Notes: generated by a model from the letters alone, not told the origin. Positions 55,003-64,000 are shown, counted from the stretch's first letter. The stretch: 64,000 nucleotides of DNA from Iodobacter fluviatilis (GCF_900451195.1 NZ_UGHR01000001.1:2108001-2172000), one strand, 5' to 3'. Numbers and translations are program-made.

Positions 55003-56064
55003 TTAAAATAACTCAATGCTTCCATTTACGGGGTGATGAATATTGAGCGTATCAACCGGGGCAATGGTGACTTTATTGCGGCCATTACTTTTTGACTGAT
55101 AGAGCGCTTCATCCGCACGCCCTAGTACCGTACTGAGAACTTCGGAATGCAGCAGCCGGGTAAAGCCTATGCTGATGGTCACTTGGCCTACTTGGGGGAA
55201 TGTTGTCTGCGCCACTCTTTCCCGGAAACGTTCAACTGCAAAAATGGCACTGCTTTCACCCTGCGGGCCCATCAAAATCACAAATTCCTCCCCGCCAAAA
55301 CGAAATAAGTAGTCACCACTGCGAAAGCTTGCCTGCATAAGCTGTGCAATCAGCAGCAGCACTTCATCGCCATAGATATGACCAAATTGATCGTTGATAC
55401 GCTTAAAGTGGTCAATGTCCATCACGGCTAGGAAATAGGAATCATCCTCTTGCTGGCTTCGGCGATTATTTTCTTCTATCGCAGAGGCGTCTTCGATGCT
55501 GATGGCGTGCGTTTTTTCTTGTGAGCCCATGATTTTCTGGAAATGGCGCTCTAATGTTTTTCGATTAAGTAAGCCTGTGAGCGTATCTGTTTCACTGTAT
55601 TTAAGCAGGGATATATGGTTTTCATAGATGCGGGTCATGCCTTGCAGGGCCCTTAAATCTGTTTGTTTAAAAAGATGTTTGCCCTGACAGTCGATTAAAA
55701 CATGGGGCTGATCGTTCATTTTAAGCGTGCGTACCAGACGGAAGTGGATGCTCTCCGCTGTGTTTAAATCGGAAAGGGCGCTTTTAAGGATAGGGTCAAA
55801 GTCAGCAGAATCGCTGTTTAGGGTGTTTTGGGGCCGCCATTGCCACGCTTGTTGAATTTCTCCGTTGGCAAGGCTCAGTGTTTTTTTGATTTGCCAGACG
55901 GCTTGCGGGTGTTCAGTACTGGGGCGGCAATGATAAAAATCGACCCGTTCTAAATCGAATATTTCTTGCAGGCTGATGCCAAGGCTGATTAAAAGCGCGT
56001 CCCTGTCATCTAGGCTGGTGAGGTCGGCCATTGCATCCAGCATAATAAAAGGCTTGAGGGGCAT
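55003..56064 (-). CDS. Diguanylate cyclase (GGDEF domain)
   Basis: A soluble 353-residue protein. The N-terminal 150 residues look like a GAF-type sensor with no membrane segment. The C-terminal GGDEF domain begins DTLTGLLNRKTLERHF and has VMDIDHFKRINDQFGHIYGDEVL and an intact active-site loop RFGGEEF (257-261). An RxxD inhibitory-site motif (R248-D251) lies five residues upstream of GGEEF, so product inhibition is likely. It should synthesise c-di-GMP. It has a GGGAG ribosome-binding site. An insertion of about 25 residues lies between the first GGDEF helix and the metal-binding Asp strand. Confidence 0.92.
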   Translation of the reverse strand: MPLKPFIMLDAMADLTSLDDRDALLISLGISLQEIFDLERVDFYHCRPSTEHPQAVWQIKKTLSLANGEIQQAWQWRPQNTLNSDSADFDPILKSALSDLNTAESIHFRLVRTLKMNDQPHVLIDCQGKHLFKQTDLRALQGMTRIYENHISLLKYSETDTLTGLLNRKTLERHFQKIMGSQEKTHAISIEDASAIEENNRRSQQEDDSYFLAVMDIDHFKRINDQFGHIYGDEVLLLIAQLMQASFRSGDYLFRFGGEEFVILMGPQGESSAIFAVERFRERVAQTTFPQVGQVTISIGFTRLLHSEVLSTVLGRADEALYQSKSNGRNKVTIAPVDTLNIHHPVNGSIELF

Positions 56065-56201
56065 AAACAGACTCCCGCGTGTTGGATCAGCGTTTTTATA
56101 AAATGCGCTTTGCTTTATAGCTGACGGCTTATGCTGTATGGCCAGTTTGTTGGATGGCTGCGGTTAAAAGGTGAACTATTTATCAGATTGGGCGGCATGG
56201 C

Positions 56202-56240
56202 AAAAAAACAGCCGCTCATGCGATGCAGTGAGCGGCTGTT
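56202..56240 (-). terminator. Terminator of the bacterioferritin operon
   Basis: On the minus strand AACAGCCGCTCA pairs with TGAGCGGCTGTT over 12 bases, followed by seven T bases. It lies 18 bases after the stop of the second bacterioferritin gene. Confidence 0.9.
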
Positions 56241-56257
56241 TTTAACGCAATAAAATC

Positions 56258-56725
56258 TTAGAGCTGTGTTTGTAAATAGTTTGGCAGGCCTATTGCTTTA
56301 ATCAGGCCAATCTGTTGTTCCAGCCAGTGAGCGTGATCTTGTTCGGTGTCGTCCAGAAGTTTAACCAGCATGTTGCGGCTAACGTAGTCTTGCTCCTGCT
56401 CGCAAATGGCGATAACACGTTTCAGTGCGGTGGCTACATCGTATTCAGTCAGTAAATCATTTTGCAGCATGGCAGGGACATCTGCGCCAATACGCAGTGC
56501 GTCACGCCCGGCTACATCGGGGATGCCACCTAAAAATAAAATACGGGCAATCAGCAGAGTGGAGTGGCCAATCTCATCCTGGCGTTCGTGATCGATGCGC
56601 TCATAAAGTTTGCTATAGCCCCAGTTGTGATACATCTGGCTATGCACAAAGTATTGATCAACCGAGGTGAGTTCGGTAACGAGCAGCTCTTTTAAGCCTG
56701 CAATGACATTTTGTTTACCTTGCAT
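56258..56725 (-). CDS. Bacterioferritin subunit with ferroxidase ligands, no haem Met
   Basis: Bacterioferritin subunit of 155 residues storing iron in 24-mer shells. The di-iron ferroxidase ligands are present: E18, E51, H54, E94, and E128/H131 (equivalent to E127/H130 after a one-residue insertion). The position equivalent to the haem-ligating Met52 is Ile. This is a BfrA-type, ferroxidase-active, haem-free subunit. It lies 11 bases downstream of the gene for its complementary partner. Start with AAGGAAGA upstream. Confidence 0.93.
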   Translation of the reverse strand: MQGKQNVIAGLKELLVTELTSVDQYFVHSQMYHNWGYSKLYERIDHERQDEIGHSTLLIARILFLGGIPDVAGRDALRIGADVPAMLQNDLLTEYDVATALKRVIAICEQEQDYVSRNMLVKLLDDTEQDHAHWLEQQIGLIKAIGLPNYLQTQL

Positions 56726-56736
56726 GGTGATCTTCC

Positions 56737-57207
56737 TTATGCGTCGATTTGTGATTGGAGGTAATTTGCAAGGCCAAGGGACACTTGTAATTCGGCCTGG
56801 GTTTCCAGCCAGTCAACGTATTCTTCTTCGTCTTCGAGCAGATCTTCCAAAATGTCGCGGGAGACGTAGTCTTGCTCCAATTCACAGGTTTCAATCGCCT
56901 GGCGCAAAGTAGTGAGGTGGCTGCTGACCAGCTTTAAATCACAATCCAGCATTTCCGGGGTGTTTTCACCGATATATAATTTGCCAAGCTGCTGCAAATT
57001 TGGCAGGCCTTCCAGCATCAGGATGCGGGTGATGAGTTTATCTGCACGTTTCATGGCATCAATCGATTCGTGATACACCGCATCATTCAGTTTTTTTAAG
57101 CCCCAGTTGCGATACATCCGCGCATGTAAGAAAAACTGATTGATGGCGACCAGCTCATTGCCAAGAACGCTGTTGAGCGAGTTAAGGACGAGTTTGCTAC
57201 CTTGCAT
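56737..57207 (-). CDS. Bacterioferritin subunit with haem Met, ferroxidase ligands lost
   Basis: Bacterioferritin subunit of 156 residues. Met52, the axial haem ligand, is present (IDAMKRADK), but ferroxidase ligands are replaced: E51 is Ala, H54 is Arg, E94 is Val and H130 is Tyr. E18 and E127 remain. The start of the sequence ([37 protein letters not shown]) is otherwise very like classical Bfr. It is therefore probably the haem-binding partner of the following subunit in a mixed shell. First gene of the two-gene unit; GGAG ribosome-binding site. Confidence 0.93.
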   Translation of the reverse strand: MQGSKLVLNSLNSVLGNELVAINQFFLHARMYRNWGLKKLNDAVYHESIDAMKRADKLITRILMLEGLPNLQQLGKLYIGENTPEMLDCDLKLVSSHLTTLRQAIETCELEQDYVSRDILEDLLEDEEEYVDWLETQAELQVSLGLANYLQSQIDA

Positions 57208-57555
57208 TGTGTATTCTCCATGGACCCGGTCTAATTTTTAATTGATTAGTGGCGGGGTATTTGTCAGTTTTAAATCCCTTCTTTCTATGTGGGAATTGAA
57301 ATGCAGTTTCCCTGATTTATCAGCTGTTATTCTATTCTTTTTATTATTTATTGCCAGCCCATAATTTACCATTGAGCGCTTTATATTGTTTTATTAAGAA
57401 TGGTTCTTGTTTTCTTAATGAAATTGTATTTAAAAATGAAAAGGACTTCATTGGATAAGTATGCTTAATTATTTTGGCAGAGAATAAAAACTATTATTGT
57501 TTGTGCCTTATTTATGTTATTTTTTGTGGAAGATAATCGTGATTTAGGAGTGTTT
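57208..57555 (+). other. Divergent intergenic region between bacterioferritin and hisN-like genes
   Basis: About 348 AT-rich bases that must contain the promoters of both divergent units. I could not identify a convincing sigma-70 promoter or Fur box by eye. The segment TTAAGAATGGTTCTTGTTTTCTTAA (about 57392-57416) has some self-complementarity (AAGAA/TTCTT) but not a Fur consensus. The hisN-like ribosome-binding site AGGAG is at its end. Confidence 0.35.
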
Positions 57556-58332
57556 ATGGTATTGCCTGATGAAATCATTGCCCTGGCACATCAACTGGCC
57601 GATGTAAGTGCTGCGGTCATACGCCCTTATTTTCGCAGCCCGCTGGCGATTGACGATAAAAATGATCACAGCCCAGTCACCATTGCAGACAAAGAAGCCG
57701 AGCGTGTAATGCGCGAGCTGATCCTACAAAAGCGCCCGCAAGATGGCATTATCGGCGAAGAGTTTGGCCGGGAGCGTGAAGATGCAGAGTGGGTATGGGT
57801 GCTGGATCCGATTGATGGCACCAAGTCGTTTACGGTGGGCAGGGCCTTGTTTGTGACGCTGATTGGCCTCTTGCATCATGGCAAGCCGGTATTGGGCATT
57901 ATTAATCAGCCTGTGCAGAATGAGCGCTGGCTGGGGATTGGCGGCCAGGGCGCATGGCTCAATGGCGAGCCGGTTGTGGCAAATCAAATTGATCAGCTGC
58001 AGGCGGCAAGGCTGGGAACAACCGGGCCTCAGTATCTGCTTGCAGGTGCGGCAGCTTTTGCGCGTTTATCTGCGGAGTGCCGTTTTACCAGTTATGGGGG
58101 AGATGGCTACCTCTATGCGCAGGTGGCAAGTGGCTGGCTGGAGCTGGTGGTGGAAGAGGGCTTAAAATTGCATGATTTTGCCGCATTGGCTCCTGTCGTC
58201 AATGGGGCGGGCGGCCTGATGACTGACTGGCAGGGAAAGGCACTGGATATTCACAGTGAAGGGCGGGTTTTAGCAGCGGCTAACCCTGTATTACACGCGG
58301 CAGCACTGCCATTTCTGCTGAACGCGGTATAA
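57556..58332 (+). CDS. hisN: Inositol-monophosphatase-family phosphatase, probable histidinol-phosphatase
   Basis: A 258-residue Mg-dependent phosphatase. The motif order fits HisN-type members: the Lys/Asp substrate loop NDHSPVTIADKEAERVMRELI, EEFG (metal-binding Glu), WVLDPIDGTKSF (signature DPIDGT) and the C-terminal LKLHDFAALAPVVNGAGG with the metal-binding Asp. HisN hydrolyses histidinol phosphate; related proteins act on inositol phosphate or nucleotides, so the symbol is a family inference. ATG 57556 has AGGAG seven bases upstream; the frame is open further back without a better site. Confidence 0.85.
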   Translation: MVLPDEIIALAHQLADVSAAVIRPYFRSPLAIDDKNDHSPVTIADKEAERVMRELILQKRPQDGIIGEEFGREREDAEWVWVLDPIDGTKSFTVGRALFVTLIGLLHHGKPVLGIINQPVQNERWLGIGGQGAWLNGEPVVANQIDQLQAARLGTTGPQYLLAGAAAFARLSAECRFTSYGGDGYLYAQVASGWLELVVEEGLKLHDFAALAPVVNGAGGLMTDWQGKALDIHSEGRVLAAANPVLHAAALPFLLNAV

Positions 58333-58365
58333 TGGCTTTATTCGTCACATCTAACGTGGAATGCC

Positions 58366-58563
58366 ATGTTTAAGAACACACAATACGTTTCAGAATTCAC
58401 CCAATTTATGCAAGGCTATTTGGTGGACAATCCCGAGGTGGCTCAAGGCCAGCTTGAGGGCCGTGCACTGCTGTGGGATAAAGCACCCTTGGATTTAGAC
58501 GAGCGGGTACGCGCTGCTGAATCAAAGGTTCAGCAAAAACCTTATCCTTACCAAGCTGATTAA
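58366..58563 (+). CDS. DUF3460 family protein
   Basis: A 65-residue protein, MFKNTQYVSEFTQFMQGYLVD onward, with the conserved GRALLWDKAPLDLDE block of DUF3460. This family is nearly confined to betaproteobacteria and has no known function. It follows the hisN-like gene by 33 bases and ends before a strong bidirectional terminator. Confidence 0.85.
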   Translation: MFKNTQYVSEFTQFMQGYLVDNPEVAQGQLEGRALLWDKAPLDLDERVRAAESKVQQKPYPYQAD

Positions 58564-58577
58564 TTTATTAGCTTTGT

Positions 58578-58613
58578 AAAAAAACCGCTGTTGATATCAA
58601 CAGCGGTTTTTTT
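58578..58613. terminator. Perfect palindromic bidirectional terminator
   Basis: AAAAACCGCTGTTGAT and its reverse complement abut to form a perfect stem centred on 58595/58596 with A-tract and T-tract flanks. It serves the convergent DUF3460 and chemoreceptor genes. Confidence 0.93.
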
Positions 58614-58632
58614 ATGCATCAAGCGATGGGTA

Positions 58633-60264
58633 TCAGGTGTGGTATTGGCTGATTATGGTGTTGAGCGTCATTGCGATTTGGCGCAGCTCTTCGGAAAGCT
58701 CGCTGGTGCTGCTGGCTGTGGCGTGATTTTCTTCGCTGGCCTGGGCTATTTTCTCGATATTGTTGGCAATATCCTGGCTTGCGGAGCTTTGCTCGCCAAT
58801 GGCGTCGGCCATTTGGGCGATATCGCTAACGGTGTTTTTAGATTGCTGCTCAAGGTGGGCTAAAGATTCGGCTACGCTCTGCGTATTGCGTACGCCGCTT
58901 TCTACCATACGGCTGGCGTGTTGCATGCCCTCAGATGCCGTGCCGGTGTCTCTTTGTACCGATTCAATTTTACTGGTGATTTCGGTGGTGGCTTGTGTGG
59001 TGCGCTCGGCCAGCTTTCTGACTTCATCCGCAACTACCGCAAAGCCACGGCCTAAATCTCCGGCGCGCGCGGCCTCAATGGCTGCATTGAGAGCCAGCAG
59101 ATTGGTCTGGTCTGCAATATCTTTAATCACCATCACAATGCTGCCAATTTCGCCTGAGCGCTGGTTAAGCTGATCGATGACTGCAGCGGAGCTATTGATG
59201 TTGTCAGCAATCTGGCGAATCTCACTGGCGGTGCGGTTGGCAGAAAGGGCACCTTCGGCGGCAGTTGAAGCGCCTTGCCTTGCTTCCGCATTTAAACCTT
59301 CTGCGCTGGATGAAATCATATTTACACTGACAGATAATTCTTCAACGGCTGCTGCTGTAGCGCTTGAGGCGGAAGACTGAATTTCTGATGAATCAGTCAT
59401 TTGCCTTGCTGCCGTTGAGAGTGTTTCGGCGGAGCTTAGCAACTGGCTGGAATTTTTGCGAGATTCACTGATTACTTTACTCATATTAATTAGCAGGCGA
59501 TTAATGACTGCTGATGACTGGCTGATTTCATCAATCCCCGCTTGGTTAAGCCTGAGCGCTAAATTACCAGTCTGATCAATCTCAGTAATCACCGCCTGTA
59601 AAGCCGCCAAAGGTTTTCGAATGCTGCGAATAATCATTAGTGCGCTGGCAACGCCGATTAAAATGGCAAAAAACATCAGTGTAATAGAGATGCTGATTGT
59701 TGCTGTGGTAATGGTGCCCAGCGTTTTTTCCATGCCTTTTGCTTTTGCGATGGCGTCATCGGCCAGGGTGGTCAGCCCATCTTGCATTGAACGAACAGGT
59801 TCTTTGTATTTTGAAAACTCGGCATTGATATCTGCGGCTTTCAGGTATTTTTTTGCTTCTACTTCATCTGATATGCGATTAAAACCATCGGCATAAACTT
59901 TAAGGTGCTGAGTCAGATCATTTAATTTTTGAACATCTCCAGAACTGGCATTGGTCAAGCCGCTTTTTATTGCTGCATTCGCTTTTTCAAGAGCAATATG
60001 CCATTTTTGATCGTATTCTTTGACCTTTTCAATGCTTTCAAAATTTAAAAAGATATCCTTTTCAAAACGTCTTAAATCTGTAACCTGATGGCGGGCTTCG
60101 ATCAGATCAAGTGAGTAGTTTAAATCATGCTGTAACATGTTTTCTGTGAGGCTGGCCTGCCGATTCAGCCCCCATAGCCCGAGTACACCCACGCTGATAA
60201 GTAAAAGCAGAAGGAGGGCAAATCCTCCTATTAGCCTTGCGGCAATTGTAAACTTTGATAGCAT
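58633..60264 (-). CDS. Methyl-accepting chemotaxis protein
   Basis: A chemoreceptor of 543 residues from ATG 60264, which has a GGAG ribosome-binding site; four upstream codons are open. The first membrane segment is [24 protein letters not shown] helical periplasmic domain of about 160 residues follows, then the second membrane segment ([24 protein letters not shown]), a HAMP domain and the signalling hairpin with [20 protein letters not shown] and [18 protein letters not shown]. It lacks a CheR-tethering pentapeptide. The ligand is unknown. Confidence 0.93.
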   Translation of the reverse strand: MLSKFTIAARLIGGFALLLLLLISVGVLGLWGLNRQASLTENMLQHDLNYSLDLIEARHQVTDLRRFEKDIFLNFESIEKVKEYDQKWHIALEKANAAIKSGLTNASSGDVQKLNDLTQHLKVYADGFNRISDEVEAKKYLKAADINAEFSKYKEPVRSMQDGLTTLADDAIAKAKGMEKTLGTITTATISISITLMFFAILIGVASALMIIRSIRKPLAALQAVITEIDQTGNLALRLNQAGIDEISQSSAVINRLLINMSKVISESRKNSSQLLSSAETLSTAARQMTDSSEIQSSASSATAAAVEELSVSVNMISSSAEGLNAEARQGASTAAEGALSANRTASEIRQIADNINSSAAVIDQLNQRSGEIGSIVMVIKDIADQTNLLALNAAIEAARAGDLGRGFAVVADEVRKLAERTTQATTEITSKIESVQRDTGTASEGMQHASRMVESGVRNTQSVAESLAHLEQQSKNTVSDIAQMADAIGEQSSASQDIANNIEKIAQASEENHATASSTSELSEELRQIAMTLNTIISQYHT

Positions 60265-60525
60265 GGGATTCTCCAAAGGGAAGCTTTGTAATAGATTGTA
60301 GAGTTGATTTAGCGTATTGCTAGCAGAAAGCGCAGAAGGCTGATAAAGAGTCAGGCCAAGGGGGATTTTTTATTTTTTATGCGCAAAAAAATACCGTATT
60401 CAATTGCATGAATACGGTATGGGCAGGGGGGTATTGCGTCAATCGGGTGTTAATTGCAGCCGATCGAGTTAATTATATTTATTACAATAAAAGACAGCGT
60501 TTAATGTGTTTGAATTAATGCTGCA

Positions 60526-60915
60526 TTATTTATTTCGCATAAAATCGGCTGTGCGAAAAAACGCATCTTCTAGGTGATCACGTAATGCTGCTTCCATGGG
60601 AATCTCTTCCATAGCCTGAAACATGCACATCAGCCATTGATCACGCTCGTCTTCACCAATAGCAAAAGGCATGTGGCGTGCGCGCAGCATTGGGTGCCCG
60701 TATTTTTCGATAAAACGCTGCGGCCCGCCTAGCCAGCCGGATAAAAAATCAAAAAACTTATCGCGAATCACTGTGCTATCCCCTGCGTGCATGGCGCGGA
60801 TGCCACTGGCGCGCGGGTCGCTATACATTATGTCGTAAAAGCGATCGACCAATTGACGCAATACTGCGTCGCCGCCCAAAAGCTGGTAAGGCGTCATTTC
60901 TGCTACTTCTTGCAT
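60526..60915 (-). CDS. Group II truncated haemoglobin
   Basis: A 129-residue 2-on-2 globin (trHbO type). It shows MTPYQLLGGDAVLRQLVDRFYDIMYSDP, FFDFLSGWLGGPQRFIEKYGHPMLRARHMPF with the proximal haem His in the RARH segment, and WLMCMFQAMEEIP with the group II Trp. These proteins bind O2 and NO and often function in redox or NO stress. It begins two bases after the purT stop, with AAAGG six bases upstream of its ATG, so it is co-transcribed with purT. Confidence 0.93.
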   Translation of the reverse strand: MQEVAEMTPYQLLGGDAVLRQLVDRFYDIMYSDPRASGIRAMHAGDSTVIRDKFFDFLSGWLGGPQRFIEKYGHPMLRARHMPFAIGEDERDQWLMCMFQAMEEIPMEAALRDHLEDAFFRTADFMRNK

Positions 60916-60917
60916 AT

Positions 60918-62114
60918 TTAGCCTTTTACTGGTTTGACTAAGCTGGCTGCCAGCTTGGCGCGGCTGCGTGCTTCATTCGTATCAGCTCCAGCTGCGAGTG
61001 CCACACCCATGCGGCGGCGGGTAAAGCTCTCCGGTTTGCCAAATAGGCGCAGATCGGCGCGAGGCACCGCAAGCGCCTCTGCTAGCCCTTCGAAAGCAAT
61101 GCCTTTTTCCTCCATTCCGCCATAAATGACGGCGCTGGCTGCGGGTTCACGCAGTGTGGCATCAATGGGTAGCATTAAGATGGCTCGGGCGTGCAGCTCA
61201 AATTCAGAAAAACGCTGGCTGGCAAGGGTAACCAGACCGGTGTCGTGCGGGCGCGGGCTGACTTCAGAGAACCAAACATCATCGCCCTTTACAAATAGCT
61301 CTACCCCAAACAAGCCACGACCACCTAAATCTTGTGTGATTTTTTGGGCGATATCACGGGCGCGCTCCAATGCCAGCGGGCGCATTGCTTGGGGTTGCCA
61401 GCTTTCTACATAATCGCCATTTTTTTGGATATGGCCGATGGGGTCGCAGAAGAAGGTTTCAATTTCGCCGGACAGGCCTAATGCCCGAACGGTAAGCAGC
61501 GTGATCTCGTATTCAAAATCGATAAAGCCTTCCACAATCACCCGGCCCTGATCTACACGGCTGCCGCTGGCGGCGTAATCCCACGCAGCATCAATGTCTG
61601 CTGTATCACGAATAAAAGACTGGCCTTTGCCGGAAGACGACATCACCGGCTTTATCAGGCAGGGCAGCCCGATGGTTTCGATGGCGGCCCGCATTTCGTC
61701 CAGTGACGAAGCGAACTGGTAGCTGGATGTAGGTAGGCCCAGTGTTTCAGCAGCTAGGCGGCGGATGCCTTCCCGATTCATGGTGAGGTGTGTAGCGCGG
61801 GCGCTTGGAATGACCACAGCAAGGCCGTCTGCTTCTATTTCTAATAGGGCGGATGTTGCAATGGCTTCGATCTCGGGAACGATTAAATGCGGGCGTTCAA
61901 GCTCCACCAAGGCCCGTAGCGCAATGGGGTCTGCCATATTAATCACATGGCTGCGATGCGCCACTTGCATACCAGGCGCGTTTGCATAGCGATCAACGGC
62001 AATTACTTCAACGCCAAGTCTTTGCAGCGCAATAATCACTTCCTTGCCCAGCTCGCCGCTACCTAGCAGCATTACTTTGGTGGCAGAGGCGGAGAGCGGT
62101 GTGCCGATACGCAT
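60918..62114 (-). CDS. purT: Phosphoribosylglycinamide formyltransferase 2, formate-dependent
   Basis: PurT adds formate to glycinamide ribonucleotide using ATP, the folate-free version of the third step of purine synthesis. The 398-residue protein has an ATP-grasp fold: [65 protein letters not shown], a metal-site [28 protein letters not shown]. Formate can come from PurU (18038-18889). It has an AGGGAA ribosome-binding site and leads a two-gene unit with the truncated haemoglobin. Confidence 0.95.
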   Translation of the reverse strand: MRIGTPLSASATKVMLLGSGELGKEVIIALQRLGVEVIAVDRYANAPGMQVAHRSHVINMADPIALRALVELERPHLIVPEIEAIATSALLEIEADGLAVVIPSARATHLTMNREGIRRLAAETLGLPTSSYQFASSLDEMRAAIETIGLPCLIKPVMSSSGKGQSFIRDTADIDAAWDYAASGSRVDQGRVIVEGFIDFEYEITLLTVRALGLSGEIETFFCDPIGHIQKNGDYVESWQPQAMRPLALERARDIAQKITQDLGGRGLFGVELFVKGDDVWFSEVSPRPHDTGLVTLASQRFSEFELHARAILMLPIDATLREPAASAVIYGGMEEKGIAFEGLAEALAVPRADLRLFGKPESFTRRRMGVALAAGADTNEARSRAKLAASLVKPVKG

Positions 62115-62710
62115 AAGATTTCCCTGAGCAAGTCGATATGTGAGGGGGAAATTTTAACATGATCAGCGGCATGGCTGAGTAGGTATGAGGCTGGTTGGTG
62201 TGAAGGATATGTGCATTATTTGTGCAGATTCTTGATCGTATTGGCGCCTGATCTTTGATTTTTGGGCGGTCTGATTTGATTCGCTTTTTTAATGGGTAAA
62301 GGGCCGGCCATTTTGGCGTGTTTGTTTTTTAGGGAAAAACGCAGGAATGAGCTATTAAATGAGATTGCTGTGTGTTTAGTTGAGCGCCCTATTGCAGGGT
62401 CATGATATTTTATTTGACCATTTTTAATGGCGGGTTAATTGGCGCTGTATATGTTAACTGTAGGGGTATTAATTTATTGTGTATTTGTATGACATAAAAA
62501 CAGCATGGCCTGCCATCGTATTATTTAGAGTGAGTACGATTTTCTTAAGGTTAATCAATAATATTACCGTTCAAATCCATTAATCTGCTTTTTAAACGTA
62601 TTTTATTTACTGGCGTAAATAAACTCGTTATGCTGCGCTCCCTTGTGTCGGTTGAGGGAAGAAGGTTTACAGATTTTTACCGAATTAAATAATAAAATGA
62701 TGAGCTTAAT
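62115..62710 (+). other. Gene-free interval upstream of the Tsx-like gene
   Basis: Nearly 600 bases separating divergent purT and the Tsx-like gene, without a supported gene. It contains the perfect palindrome at 62602-62623 (listed separately) and a second small hairpin (CCCT/AGGG, about 62641-62659). No clear promoter was found. The ATG at 62711 has only a weak ribosome-binding site (GATGAG). Confidence 0.45.
62602..62623. promoter_or_regulatory. Perfect 9-base palindrome, possible operator
   Basis: TTTATTTAC-TGGC-GTAAATAAA, perfect arms of nine bases around four, 88 bases before the Tsx-like start. It could be a repressor site for a nucleoside or related regulon. The identity of the regulator is unknown. 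Confidence 0.35.
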
Positions 62711-63505
62711 ATGAAACTACGCAATATTTTAGTCGCAGCCAGCATTATTGCTACTCCAGCTGCATTTGCCGGCAACGACTGGTCTTTTAAAAACGTCAGC
62801 GTGAACTGGCTTGATTGGTCTGGTGGTACTGAAACCCGCACCAATGCGGGTGCATTTGCCGGCAAAAAAGACTTTGCTTTTTTAGAGGTTGAAGGCGGCT
62901 TCGGTGGCGACTGGGGTGAAGCATACGGTTTCTTCGATGTTGAAAACCCAACTAAGGGTGCGAGCGAAACCGATGGTCGTGACAAGCGCCGCTATGCAGC
63001 AAAAGCCATTGCCCGTTTTAATTTGGTGCAATTGGGTGGCGTGCCTGTACAGGCCTATGTTCATCTTTATGATGCACGTGATCATGGCACTTTCTTTAGC
63101 CAAAACCGCGTTTTAGGCTTGGGTACCAGCCTTTCAAATGGCAATTTCTGGATTAAGCCCTTTATTGGCGGCCATCAGCAATTCGATCGTAATATCGGTG
63201 CGCACGCCAATGGTGTGATGGCGGGCTACGTCGCGGGTTACAGCTTCCAAATGTTCGGCCAGTCTTTTATGGCAACCCAGTGGCATGAAACAGAATTCAA
63301 CCGCGATGATAAATTCCTCACCATGGGTAGCCCGGCTGGCGGTGTGACTCAGGGTAATGCAACAGGCCAGAACGGTGCCGTGTCGCTGTGGTGGAATGTC
63401 AGCAAAGAATTCACAACCGGCGTTCAGTACCGCTATGCGGATCAGAAGTTAGGCTCGGCTTCATATCAAAATGCGATGATTTACACTGCTAAATACAATT
63501 TTTAA
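62711..63505 (+). CDS. Tsx-like nucleoside-specific outer-membrane channel
   Basis: A 264-residue outer-membrane protein with a Sec signal (MKLRNILVAASIIATPAAFAG). The mature start NDWSFKNVSVNWLDWS is typical of Channel_Tsx proteins. Amphipathic strands follow (FAFLEVEGGFGGDWGEAYGFFDVEN, RYAAKAIARFNLVQLGG, FWIKPFIGGHQQFD), with a C-terminal aromatic (IYTAKYNF). Tsx moves nucleosides (and some other small solutes) across the outer membrane. Assigned by pattern; the substrate is uncertain. It appears monocistronic. Confidence 0.85.
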   Translation: MKLRNILVAASIIATPAAFAGNDWSFKNVSVNWLDWSGGTETRTNAGAFAGKKDFAFLEVEGGFGGDWGEAYGFFDVENPTKGASETDGRDKRRYAAKAIARFNLVQLGGVPVQAYVHLYDARDHGTFFSQNRVLGLGTSLSNGNFWIKPFIGGHQQFDRNIGAHANGVMAGYVAGYSFQMFGQSFMATQWHETEFNRDDKFLTMGSPAGGVTQGNATGQNGAVSLWWNVSKEFTTGVQYRYADQKLGSASYQNAMIYTAKYNF

Positions 63506-63988
63506 TTGATATTTAATGTGACAAATAAAAACCCGCTGCGGCGGGTTTTTATTTGCCTGTTTGTTTTATCGTCATGAAAAATGCGGGCTTACAAAAAATC
63601 ATATGCAAGGGGAGGTTTGAGTATCGGAGCGCTGCACGCTCAATTAAAAATTGCTGCTGTTTTAGCAACAAAATATGTGTTTCGTGGTGACTGAACATTG
63701 ATTAATTTTGCGCGCTGATGCTTTTGCACTGCTGGTCAAACTTGTTTGTTTTCGCCACATACATGAAAAACATAAATGTAAGAATGGCTTGCAGGGGTGA
63801 TGGTTTCTTTCTGTGGTTTTACACGTAGTCAGAATGCGGTATTTAAAGTTTCTTCGTGTATGAGACAAACTTTGATATGCTTTTGTCTTGAAATTTGGGG
63901 CTTTATTCAGATCGGCGTAGTGGCTTGGTAAGGTGTATTGCGTATTGCTTACACTTTATCTATTTATAATTGATTTAGAGGGGTGGGT
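63506..63988 (+). other. Interval after the Tsx-like gene
   Basis: About 480 bases with a terminator at 63527-63550 (AAAACCCGC-TGC-GGCGGGTTTTT) and no gene. Near the right edge TATAAT (63965-63970) lies 19 bases before the last ATG but has no well-spaced -35. Confidence 0.5.
63527..63550 (+). terminator. Terminator after the Tsx-like gene
   Basis: ACCCGC pairs with GCGGGT around a short loop, with A4 before and T5 after, 22 bases past the stop codon. Confidence 0.88.
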
Positions 63989-64000
63989 ATGAAAAAAGTT
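63989..64000 (+). CDS. Start of a truncated gene at the window edge
   Basis: ATG AAA AAA GTT follows GAGGGG, so a gene probably starts here (Met-Lys-Lys-Val, the usual beginning of a signal peptide). Only four codons are visible and no identity can be given. Confidence 0.4.

Overview
This window looks like chromosomal backbone from a betaproteobacterium, most likely of the order Neisseriales (an Iodobacter- or Chromobacterium-like organism). I infer this from three things. The gene order yfgM-bamB-der-hfq-hflX-hflK-hflC-hisZ-purA is a betaproteobacterial arrangement. HisZ, DUF3460, MoxR/DUF58/TgpA and paired bacterioferritin genes are present. Base composition is moderate, visibly near 50 % G+C in most genes. 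No sequence search was possible, so the genus is a guess.

Layout. 1-9.5 kb holds housekeeping genes: the tail of a YfgM-like protein, bamB, der, hfq, hflX-hflK-hflC, a DUF2065 membrane peptide, hisZ and purA. 9.5-17 kb holds a long AT-rich leader, a trimeric-type porin and an oligopeptide ABC importer (oppA, then oppBCDF). 17-23 kb holds trmL, a small unknown gene, purU and a type II secretion pseudopilin run, gspF-G-H-I-J-K. At 23.1-24.4 kb an AT-rich gene, convergent with gspK, encodes an apparent fusion of an Mrr-like PD-(D/E)XK nuclease domain to an ImmA/IrrE zinc-peptidase domain. This is the best candidate for an uncommon accessory or defence gene. 24.5-31.6 kb is a minus-strand run: moxR, a DUF58 protein, a TgpA-like transglutaminase, hemH and an OmpR/TctE-type two-component system. 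31.8-40 kb holds a histone-deacetylase-like hydrolase, a Big_1 surface lipoprotein, a PiT phosphate transporter, selO, ybaK and an ankyrin protein. 40-45.5 kb holds a chemoreceptor, a MITE-like inverted repeat, an orphan AAA-type ATPase and a response regulator with TPR repeats. 45.7-46.3 kb holds four tandem tRNA-Leu(CAG) genes, divergent from rnr (46.4-49.4 kb). 49.4-64 kb holds a PilZ-like protein, SIMPL and YgfX-like proteins, a Tat-exported agmatine-deiminase-family enzyme, coaBC-dut, a diguanylate cyclase, two bacterioferritin subunits, an inositol-monophosphatase-family gene (hisN-like), DUF3460, a second chemoreceptor, purT with a truncated haemoglobin, and a Tsx-like channel.

Several genes connect functionally. 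PurU makes formate, which PurT uses for purine synthesis, and PurA acts later in the same pathway. The two bacterioferritin subunits have complementary defects: one keeps the ferroxidase ligands but lacks the haem Met, and the other is the reverse. Two chemoreceptors, a GGDEF protein, a PilZ-like protein and the RR-TPR protein point to a motile, surface-responsive lifestyle. Most transcription units end in clear hairpin terminators, listed separately. No CRISPR array, rRNA, prophage or intact insertion sequence was seen.
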